Shown here piece after piece: positions 24,201 through 36,200 of a DNA stretch of 64,000 nucleotides. Made by a program: the position numbers and the translations under genes. Under the pieces are notes generated by a model that saw nothing but the letters and a program-made list of their open reading frames with translations, was not told where the DNA came from and ran no database searches. The stretch's first letter is position 1. Every line of letters starts with the position of its first letter. The DNA is from Leguminivora glycinivorella (taxonomy: Eukaryota > Arthropoda > Insecta > Lepidoptera > Tortricidae), in the NCBI RefSeq assembly GCF_023078275.1, contig NC_062990.1, positions 4,355,549 to 4,419,548 on the forward strand, read 5' to 3'.

Positions 24201-27200
24201 GACCAATCAATTTGCGCCACTTTCATTGGTCGTTATCTCGCCTGCGGCGACTCCCCGTATGCTGTATACCGAACGAGTTATCGACTAATGAAATTTCTCC
24301 ATAATCCTTGTGTTTGTTAGACATTGATAATAAAAATAATACATTCGTATTTCACAGACACACAAAGACTGCTGTAAAACAAGTATCTTCGAATTCGTCA
24401 GGTTCATCAGGGTCGTCCGGTTGCAATGGATCAAGTTAGTATTCTTTTATTTCAATTGTATACATATATACACGGTGTTTCCGGTATCACTCAAAAGCTC
24501 AGACACCCCAACTGATTTTTATTTTTTTAAACGTATATAGAATGTTCATTTTTTAATCTGATGATTATTATTTTTTTAAATTGAGTTTAAAATTTTCTGT
24601 GCAGCTCTACTCGGCTTTTAACTCTACACTCAATAAAATAATTGCTAGCTACCATCATAAACCTTCAAACTATTTAATTGTGTACGTTACTGCAACGACA
24701 TAAGGTTTACCAATAGACAGCTATGTCAATGTAAAGCACTTTAACCTGTGTCACAGTAAACTTCAAATTGGACAGGTGACTCAGTAAGCAAATTTAAACC
24801 TAAAATTCAAAATGACAAGGTTGTAATTAGGTACGAGTTCAATTTGTTATGACTTATGATAAACTTTAAAATTAAACTGACGCACAACGTCTATCTCGTA
24901 GCGGAAAAAATAATCGTCCAAGTAACCAGCCAGTATTAATACCCTTAAATACTGAAAAAGGTATACAACCTCTAACAATATGATATGCATAATGTTGTAT
25001 TACAAATTTGTAGAATGGGCACGTAAAAAATAACTAATAATACAAATTAAAACAAAAAATATTACCCCCATCAAGATATAGCTCAATCGATTCTACTCTC
25101 GATTCTGAATCACAGTATAAGGAATATTCAGTAGTTAATTTCCGGCAGGTAGATGCGGGCGGTCTCTACTGCGCAAGGTCACGCAGGGTTGAACAAAATT
25201 ACTATAAAGTTAATCAATCAACTTCGTACAAAGTAAGTTGTTGTTATCTAATAGGTACTATTAGGTAACTGTAAGTATTAGTATAACAATACCACACCAG
25301 TCAATATTGAATACACAAAAAAATATTATTCATATATTAGTCTCATAAGCGCAATACTAGATTGTGTAACGATCCCGAGCAAAATGAGATATTCACGGGG
25401 ACGGCTTTTCACATCACGTATGTGGTAATTTATATGTTATACTTAGATATTATTTAAAACAAAAACGCACTTTCTACTATGTACCATTCAAGTAGGTACG
25501 TGTTTTTTTCTTAAATACTGACGAAATAGTATTTACATAAAATGTCTGAATAGATGGTTCCACAATGTTTAAGTAGGTACCAAACTTTCGAGATAAGATA
25601 GATCGCATCATCTACCTAAATAAAAAACAAGTATTTGGTTGCAAAGTAATTAATGTCGTTACAGGTAAATCCTTATTGATTTTAATGCATCACTATATCT
25701 CACTTTTACCTAACGCTGCAAAAATATAAGTATAAAAACCACTTACTTTTCTGGAAGTCTAGGAATTGTGAAGAATGTTATATCCGGATTTTTAGAACTG
25801 TTCTCCATACATCCATAAACACTACAGTAACGAAATGACCTCGGCACTGACGTGATTTTCACACACACATCAAAACAGCGCGCAAACGCGGCCCCGACTG
25901 TCCAGCCCAATAATTACCAATTTCGCATGTTTTCGCTGCATGCGAGGGGAGGGAGGGGGACACACCGCGCGGCGTGAAGTTTGTAAGAAGAGTTATTACT
26001 GGTTTATACTGTGTCTGAACAAACAGTTTTCAGGTTTTTAGTGTTAAGTGAAACACGGTGTATATGTCTACGGTTTAATAAACTTCGGGTGTCCATGTGC
26101 GGCAGTGATCGCTTACCATCAGGCGACCTGCCTGCTCGTTTGCCTCCCATCGCATAAACAAATGTGAATTATTGAATTGTGTGTTATGTACCTATTGTGT
26201 GTGTTTAAAACAACATAGTCATGTCTGCGCATCAGGTCATTCTACTCGAAAACAACATTATATGACTTTTTAAGTATGAAGGCATAAAGTTCAATATGTC
26301 AGTGATTGTTTTGACATGCAGTAAGGTTCGAATTCGATGACGTCACTACATCGCTGATAGCGTTTTTGGTGGCCAAAATAAATAAATAAATCCACACATT
26401 TTTAATCGAAAATACGTAATCATCATACACTTTTAATACCCAAAATCTATAAATATTCTTTTTTATGTCAAATACTACAGAAAACAATTTTTTATTGTGC
26501 CAAATTCGAAATGAGTCTAGGAGCCTATTCTTATAATAGGCTAGTTTCCTACTAGTCAAATCAGCTTCTTTTTAAGAACTGTCAAAATTATTACTATGAA
26601 ATTAGTGACGTAACGGTCAAATCATTTACTTTATATCTTTCTCTTTGACTTATTAAATAGAAATTATGTTTAAGCATAACTACTGTCCATATTTTTCTTC
26701 TAATTATGTGGTGCTTTATTTCGTGCACTGCATAAAATATTTTATTTTAGTTATGTACTGATTCTAGTCTCAGTTAATAAGCACATATCGTCACTACTTT
26801 AAAAAAAAATTGTATCTTCGTCTGTCAATGAAAAGAAAATTGTAGTAAGTATGTATGGAATGCGTGTAGACTTACTGCGTTTTAACTTTGAGGAGCAGCG
26901 TGAGATACCTACGAGATTGTTTGTTATCATTTGTTCCTGAGTCATGGATGTTTTCTACGTATATAAGTATTTATATATTATATATATCGTTGTCTGAGTA
27001 CCCACAACACAAGCCTTCTTGAGCTTACCGTGGGCCTCAGTCAATCTGTGTAAGAATGTCCTATAATATTTATTTATTTATTAAAAAAAAAGTAGTGACT
27101 AAGTATATATTTCCTCAAACAATCAAAATACCTATTATTTTCAGGCGTAGACGTCACAATATCGAGCAACGCGAGTGCCAACGGCTGGTCCTCAAGGAAC

Positions 27201-30200
27201 ACTACTTTCAACGGGCTGACGGACGACATTGATGATGCAGAGGTAACTTTATAACTATTGCGATAAAGTTTATTTTACAAATAAGAACTGGCGAATATCA
27301 ACGTTTGTACGAAAGACAAAGTCCGTTTTAGCAAAGACATATGTAACTCCGTATAGACGGATAAAGGTAAGAAAAAAAACGTACCTACCTCAAAGCCCTA
27401 CAGAAATAGTTACGGTGGCCTAGATCGCGTTACACCTTTGGGGAACGCTCGGCTAGAGGGCGCTAATATTAATTTGACATTTTAACACATATCAAGCTAA
27501 CAATATAAAACTGAGGTCCAAAAGTTTGAAGCTTGTGTCGAGAGATGGCAGTCTATGCAGTGTGATTACACATTTTACTTTGACAGTAACTCTCTAAGTC
27601 AAAGTCTAAGATAAAAACGTACATCAAGAAAACTTTACGCTAGTCCCCTATTTTTGTGTGGTCGGGTGGTCTAGTGGTAAGGAGGTTAGCCACGTAAGAT
27701 GCCGGGCTCTTGGTAACTCTTTTTTTTTAGTGTCCGAAATTATCTCAGTGTAAAACTATTATTTATTCAATTCATATTGAAAAATTGAACCCTTTGTGAC
27801 GAGGTAAAGAAAACATAAACAATGTAAGCTTAAGTGGGACTGGGCTGGACACGTCTGCCGCATGCATCCTGAAAGGTAGGCCAAAATGGTTACAGAGTGG
27901 GACCCACGGACTACCATAGATGGTGCAGGTCGGGGTTCAGGCAGACCAAAAAGGAGATGGTGCGACGACCTGGAATTTTTTTATCCCAACTGGTGGGGAA
28001 ATGCGAGTGATAGGGTCGAGTGGAGGAAGAGAGTGGAGGCCTTTGCCCAGCAGTGGGACACTAACGCAGGCTAAAAAAAAATGTTCTGTGATGGTCAGTG
28101 AATTATTTGATAGTGAGTATGCCGTTGATATTCGCCAGTTCTTTTCAGCTTTTCAAAGCATGAAGCATTTTTGACGCTGTTTTTGGCATGACTAAATGTC
28201 TTTTGCTTGCCAAGTTATCGTTAAGCTTTTGTTTTGTACCGTTTTAGTTACGGTTTTGTTGAAAATAAAGAGCATATTTTATTTTACTTTGAAATTAAAT
28301 TGAATTTATACTGTCACTAGTAAGTTCAAGAAAATTTACTTCGATACCATGTTATCTAAAAAAATCATCAATGAAAACTTTTTCTTAATCCGAATATGCC
28401 TTCTAACGGATCATACTATTTTTGTTGTTATACCTTTTATGAAGCAGTGTAGAGGCCATCCCATACATTTTTTTAAATTAAAAGTCCTAATTTTTTTGCA
28501 TGGACGTTTAAGCCAACATTGTGTTTGTTTGTTTCGCAGAGACACGAGAGGAAATCACCGCATGCTTAATGTTTGCACGTGTCTTTGTCTGTGTGCCGTT
28601 CGCAATGTCACTTACATTATACATTCCATTTATTATTTCGGACAAACCTATCACAACTCCGAAAATTGTCCGAATTTCATTTGACAGAAGAAAAAAAAAA
28701 CTAAATATATTTATTCTAGTAGGCTTAGTTCAATAAGCGCTTTTGACATATTTTTTTTTTTCATTTAGTCTTGACAGGTTTCCGTTTAGTTTTGCAGTAG
28801 GTCAAAAAAGAGTAGAAGTTAAAAAAATGGCAATATCGTGTCTTTTCACAAATTTATGAATTATAAGCGACGAAATTATACTGCCACTTTTTCTACCCTT
28901 TTTTAACTCATTCACTATATTTGTTATTAAAATTTGTCACAATTCCGAAATTGTGTGAATTTCATTCGACAGACTTTCATTTGACAGAATTTAACAGAAA
29001 TACTTTGTAAAATGAAAAATTCGGACGAAAACGAAGTTGTGATAGCGTAACCATTACTGTGTCTATCTCTAGAAAAGGGACCATAGTAAGTCCGCTTACG
29101 CTTAACCCTTTGAACGCTCCGCCTATCAACGCGCTTGGGCTTTTTAGGGCCACTTAACACCACCCGCTTAACTCGAGGTTAATGTGCTGTCAACTGTCAG
29201 ATTCCATATAAAATGGTGAGTTAACCTCGGGTGAGCCTTCCATTTTCGGTGGTGCAAGTGACCCTTAGCGGACAAAGGGTTAAGAATGCTGCAAAACGCT
29301 TTGCAATGTTATCGCATATACACTAAGGTCCCTTTTCTGTGAGAGCGACTTATTAGTACTATTTTGTTGGCAAACCATGATTTCGAGATTTACTACACCT
29401 TGATTCGTTTTATGCAAGTCAAAGCAATAGAGTTAAAGCGCAAAATACTTAAGTAATTATAGTCCGAAATATCATTCCATTCATTGTGGTTTGTTAATTT
29501 AATGAAATACATAAAATTATAAGTATAAAAACATTTTTATCAGTATTTCTGTCGTTTATGTTTCGGATGGGATGAGTTTTTCCTTGAAGCTTCCACAAAG
29601 CCTAAAAAATCTACTCAATATAAAAAAAATTAAATCAGGTGAAATAAAACCACAGTGTATAAAAAGTTGTAACATGAAATTAAGAAAATTAATTCATATT
29701 ATTGTATTTATTAATTTTGCACAAGTATTAGAAATAACTATTTTTTGTAAATACGTGTTACGATTTAAACTTACATTCATTTACATTTAAAGTATCATTA
29801 ATTTATGAAAAAGTACTGATAATCATTATTATATTTTATTTAGAACAGTGGCATAATTCTGAAAATATATTTTCATTTTTTTTTTGTTTTATAAAATAAA
29901 AGTATAGAAATACAAAGTATAAATATCTTACTTTTAAACTCTAAGTGCGAAGAATTCAGACATTGATCTACACCTATAATATATTCCGAGAGTTGTCAAT
30001 AACAGTGCGAGCTAGACAACAATATAACTACGCGCGTGCGACAGTGATAGGAAATGTCGGGTCAATGTACGGATTTCGTCCTGCTTAGCGTCCTTACTTC
30101 AGTCTCGTCGACTTTTCTTAAGATGACATGCAAATATAAAATTCGGACTATTTTGTTACGTTAAGATTATTTTTATTATTTTAAATATTTTATATTTTTA

Positions 30201-33200
30201 GAGTTATGCCAATGTTATATTTTACGTGTCAAGTCATTTTAAGCCTGTTTATGTTAAATGTACTTAATTTAGTTATATTCGAATAAACTTGGAAATTAAG
30301 TTTTTCTTTTAACTATGCGATCATGTGAATAATATAATAAAAAAATAGGGATTTTTAACAGCGCGTTAATGAAATTTTATAGTAAAAATATATTATTTTG
30401 TTTTTTTTACTTATTGTGTTTGCTTTTTGCTGCATTTAAATTTTGGTCAGTCAAAAAAATCTGAGTATTGGTCAAAAGTATTTTTTGTGTAGTGATAACA
30501 TTCTGTACTTAACGTACGTGATGTATTTTTGACATTGTTAATATTGTTAATGCATGATTTTTATCGTGGAAATTAAATATTGCTTGGGATTTTTTTACAT
30601 AAACTTAACTTATTACTTTATGGAGCCGTTTCATTTAAAATAAATTTGATATGAGAAGAAACCCCAGTGACACAAATTGGGTATGATTATTGTAATTAAA
30701 ATAAAATTAAAAGGGGTTCAAGGCAAAAAGTTCTTTTAATATTTATCCATGCTAATATTATAAATTATAAATGGGAAAGTGTGTGTGTCTGTTTGTTTGT
30801 CCGTCTTTCACGGAAAAACAGAGCGCCGAATTGACGTGATTTTTTAAGTGGAGATAGTTGAAGGGATGGAAAGTGACATAGGCTGCATTTTGTCTCTTTC
30901 TAATGCGAATGATTTATACTTTTAAAAAATCTGAAAAATAGTAACCCGTTCACGATAAGGTGCATTTTTGTATCCCAATGTATTAATTATTTAAATAATG
31001 TTTATTGTAATGAATTGATTTTATTTATTTGTAAGTTTTTGACGTTGACATTGACAATTATACGCTTGGTAAATTCGCTTCATGTGTTTTTTTTTTTGGC
31101 CTTTTATTTTAAACAATATTTCTGATTTTATGTCATTCAAATTTAATTATTCACATAAGTTTTTTATTTTACTTATATCAATTTAATGTTATTTTAAAAT
31201 GTAGTGTTTTATGGAAATGTGAAGTAATTGTTAAGTGTTATCCTGATTATTTATTGTATAAATATTAATTTTGTCAAAATGTTTTTATATTTAGGAAGGG
31301 ACATAATTTTATAACGTTTTTAATTTTATTTCTGTTCAAAGAAGAATATAATTTTCTAAACATAGGTAATTTTCTAAAAAATTGAATAATAGGTTGGGAT
31401 TAGATAGAAAAAGTTTTTGTTTTGCAAAATACGTTACAATTTAACCCATTACTGCATATTGTTCCATATATGGCCGTTATAAATTATACACTACTGACAG
31501 CTATTTTATTTCAAATTCAAACAAATTATCTGAATGAGATATGCGTTAAAAGGATAAGTCTAAACTATTTATCGCATATTGTTCCAGATATGGTCATTGT
31601 AAATTCTACTATAGTTACTGACAGCTATTCATATAAAAAATAAATTTAAAAAAACCGTGTATGCTATGCGGTAAAAATTTGTTAGAAAAAGAATTTTGTC
31701 ATTTTTTTTATTATATTGTCATAATTATTTACCTATTATTTAAGTGCTCATTAATCATGTTTTTTTTTTCATCATGTTTGTGCTTGTGTGGCATTGCATT
31801 GAGCATGTTATGTGCTTGCAAAGTGAAAGTAAGTTTTCGATTTTTTTGCCTCTATTAATTTTAAATCGCTTTATTTAAAAACATTTTTACTGTTTGTCAT
31901 ATAATTCTTTATGATAATATTGCAATTTTTTTTTGAAATATTAAAGATCCGTAAAAGAGCGGTGAATACGTGTTGTGTCGATTTAAATTACGCTTTTTCG
32001 TCGTCATTTATGAACATTTATTGAAAATCTATCTTTCGTTCTTATATCGTAATGTAAATTTACTATTTATTTTATGCAAGGATTTTTGTTATTCATTTTT
32101 AAATCTTACTCTCAAAGAGTAACATACAGTTCTAAATCACATTTCCGACCTTTGAACATTTTTCATTTAAACAAGCATCGAATAAAAGTCGGATTTTTTC
32201 TGCAGGACTGGTCAGAGTTCAACGCGGCGCTGTCAACAATCGCGGCGCTCCGGCCCGCGCGCTCGCCCGTGGCGTCCCCGCGCCACTCCCCGCGCGCCGC
32301 GCGCCGCGCGCCCCAAGAGAACGCCTACGGGGAGCTGCGCGCCCCGCCCCTGCCGCCCAGGAAGAGCCTGTCGCCTATAGAACAGGGGCTCACCGCTTGC
32401 AGCGTGCAGGATATATCGGTTGCTAGTGCACAAGGTGACTATCAAAGACAGAATGTGTGCAGTTCTCGAAAAGTTTGTACAAAAATTAAGGGAAAAGTTA
32501 AATTTGTTTTTATTATTTCTTTTTTGTTACCAAGATTTATTTCTTGAATTGAAATTTTAGTAAGTTTTATTTGGTCATTAAACTTCATCTATATTTTCTT
32601 AATTATAACAATTATCCTGTATATATCTTACGAAAGCCGACTTATATCATGTTCGTAACAAAGTAGGAACAAACTTTTTCAGAACTGCTGATGTGACTCC
32701 ATGTAGTCACAAGTCTAAGAAAAAACATGTACCTACGGTCGTCTAGATGGCACTATACCTTTTGTTTATTAATATTTTATTCACAACCGCAATAGCACTA
32801 GGTTAACTGCGTTACCTGTTAGAAATGCACCTTCATGGAACGGCCACATAACTAGTTGTTTTCGACATCTGGCAACCAAATGCTGGAACGATATCCCTCC
32901 AGTAAGACAACTAAGAACAAGCAATCTTTAAAATCCTATTTGAAAGAATACTATTAATTAAAAAAACAAAGACAGCTTTTTAGTAATAAATTTCGTAATA
33001 TATTACTTATTAAAAAATGTTATCTAATTCTCAATGTTGCATACACTTTTTTGCTATTTTATTTTTGTAAAAAATCGTAAAACAACGTGACCCATAAAGG
33101 CTTACAATTTGTAACAAAATATTTTCTTTCCTCTTAAAAGGGCCTTCACACATAGCAGAGCCTAGGAGACGATCCTCACTAGAACCTGAACCGGATTCCA

Positions 33201-36200
33201 GGCATCGGCTGACCTCCATCATCACAGGGTCTACAGAAACAATTACAGGAATCATTGATACCCGACATGAAGTAAGTTTTGTGATAAATTAAAATCACTA
33301 AACTGACTACACGAATGTAATCTTTTCATCTCTCCCAAATAACTTTTAAGTAGATTACCTTTTAAACGCTTAATTCATAAACTCATAATTGTGAGTGTGC
33401 ACGGAAAAACGTCCCACTTTGTTGATTGCTATAAAGCCGCTTTGTCAGTTTATTCATATAAAGATACATGTAAATCTCGCCTTAATGGTAACCGACAATG
33501 TGGGACGTTTTACTAAACACATACACATCCCATGAAAGTGTCAAAGTTCATTTTATTAATAGGAAAAGTCACCAGCAATAATATGCTAAACATCAAAAAA
33601 GTTTTATGTATACAGCCATAAAGAACTTGTCACTCATTTTTACGGCTTTCAAAAGCTTCGAAGAGTAGGTAACATGTTATTGCTGGTGACTGAACAGTTT
33701 TAGCGGTCGTTTGCCCACAAGCACTAAGTACTAGTAATTACGACCTTTAAGTGTTTTTGCGTTCAAAACGTCTTTTTCAAAGTGATTTCCTCACAATGTT
33801 TATATTTGATAGCCTAACCCACTCTTTTTTAAATTCTAGGTACCACCAGACCCAAGAGCGTTCGAGAAGCCTCGACGAGCGAACACACCGCAGTCCAACA
33901 GTCGACCCCTCCCGGCACCCCCTCCTGATAATTCTGACGACCGGCCTGACAGATCTGACAGGCTACCCGAGAGATCTGACAGGCTACCTGAAAGAACAGA
34001 CAGGGTTCCCGAAAGGTCAGAAAGGATACCCGAAAGGTCGGATAGAATACCTGATAGATCGGATAGACTACCCGAAAGATCAGAAAGAATACCCGAAAGA
34101 TCGGATAGAATACCTGATAGAACAGACAGGGTTCCCGAAAGATCGGACAGACTACCCGAGAGATCGGATAGGCTACCCGAGAGATCGGAAAGGCTTCCTG
34201 AAAGAACGGACAGAATACCTGATAGATTACCTGATAGATCGGATAGATTACCTGATAGATCGGATAGACTACCTGAAAGATCGGACCGACCCGATCGAGA
34301 AAGAACTGACAAACCAGAAAGAGACAGAATACCAATACCAACAGAGCGAGAACACAGGCCTGTCCCTGCAGAGAGGGGCGATAGAATACCCCCCATACCT
34401 GCTGAAAGAGAGCATAGGATAGAAAACAGGATACCTGATAGTAGAGAGAAAGTAGTGCCTTTAGATAGACTAGAATTCCCACCTGTCATACCTGAAAAAC
34501 CTGACAGGATATTTGACAGGGTTGAAAATAGGTAAGAATTAGGTTTATTAACCGTTTTCATAGATTTTATGATTGACTACACTTTTTTAATCCGAATATC
34601 AATACCTTAGTTTATTGGCCATTCTACACTCTGTTTTTATTGAATTCCGTTAACTTTAAGGGAAGATTCTTTAGTTCAAATACAACAAATTTCTCTAAGA
34701 AACTGGCCTCTTAACTCTTACGGTTATCGAATTATTCAAAAAAAAAAAATTAATTCCTGAACACGTGTGTGGCATCCCTTATCACTTCCTAATGTTACTT
34801 GTTTTGACATGTGCTCTCACACTAATTAATCCATTTATTAATAATTCGAATTTAACAAAAAGCGATATACAGGTTACAGGGTGGTTCCCTGTGGTGGTTC
34901 CTGATGATGAACCTAACTGCGTGTCGAATTTAACGGAAAACAAAAAAAAAAATACGGTGTTTACTATAGTATTGTAGTTTCGTATAGGATTATGTCCATC
35001 CCCAGTTCGATGGATAGAAATTAAGTATATGAATATTTTAGGACCCGTTTTCCATTTAAACTGAATTCGAGAGACCATTTAATTCTACAATGAAATGACC
35101 TGGGTGCGTAGCCGAATGGCACAAACGCTCACGAAAAGAAACGCTCGTAGATGTCTATCGCTATTGTTTTATAAATTGGCTTACTCTTGGCCACAGACTC
35201 GCCAAAGGCAAAGACTTGGCCTACGATGAAGTGAGCTCGCCCAGAAGATGCCTGTTCACCCTTGATTTGAAGGTTGCCGGGTTAAATGCCGCCGGCAAGG
35301 AATTCCACTCCTTGGCAGTGCGCATTGCATTGTTGGCTTGGTATTGGCGCGACAGAGTCAGACTACCTTTCGCGGCGTTTCGTTTTCGTTTCGCGTCGCA
35401 GAAAAGCCATTCGGCTACGGCACCAGAAGTACTTTTGATATAAAATATTGATTAATTGTATGGTGTTTTTAGTATTAAACCATTTTTGATTTTGCCTCAA
35501 CAGAGCACCGCCACGGCAAAGGTCGTTGCCCACAAGCACTAGCGCAGGAGACATCCATCCCACTAAATCAACCACGATGCCAAAATTCCCTTCTGAAGAG
35601 AAAGACCCGCCGTATGAGAACGTGGCGGCGGAAAGAAATGAACTAGCTGTAGCACGTAAGTATCTTTTAAATTATATTTTATAGGATAGAGAATAAAGAG
35701 GCAGAATAAAAGCCTAAATTGTCATCGGAAGAGAATAAGGCTTCGGAGAGAAATTACCTAGTTGTAGCACGTAAGTGTTGTGTGTTAACCCCTCAAACGC
35801 TTTGTTCCAGATTTGTCTCAGACAATTTAGCCCTGATTGTAAGGTTTGGTAGTGTTCCCAGCAAGAATGATTCCTTGTAAAGTTGTAGGAATGTAAAATC
35901 TTGATTTAAACCTCAAAATAAAAGAATAAAAAAAATTGTTTGTTTTCACCAAGATAAATCACTGTTAACATTTTATGTATTAGTAAATAGGCTACTTGCC
36001 TCCTAGTCAAATCAGCTTCTTTTTAGGAACTGTCAAAACGAATTTTAACGACTTGCTGATATGGAATTTATATGAAATCGAATTGAGTGACGCCACGGTC
36101 AACTGAGTTACTGAGTTACTTTATATATTTCTACCTGACTTATTAAATAGAAATTGGATTTAAAAATAACTTCTGTCCATGTTTTTCTTATAATTATCTG

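Noticed and set aside
23948..24226. 92-codon - strand frame with repeated SIRRLPAGEITTNESYYDY
   Set aside because: Produced by the 111-bp duplication; no other sign of coding.
32074..32547. 157-codon frame starting at an ATG in the intron
   Set aside because: Its middle part is Cbl exon i; the ends are intron read-through past the acceptor at 32205 and the donor at 32435.
33751..34561. Three long frames over the Cbl heptad exon (223, 217 and 241 codons, both strands)
   Set aside because: They are by-products of the 21-bp repeat. Only the frame set by the exon phases continues into the neighbouring exons and the UBA domain.
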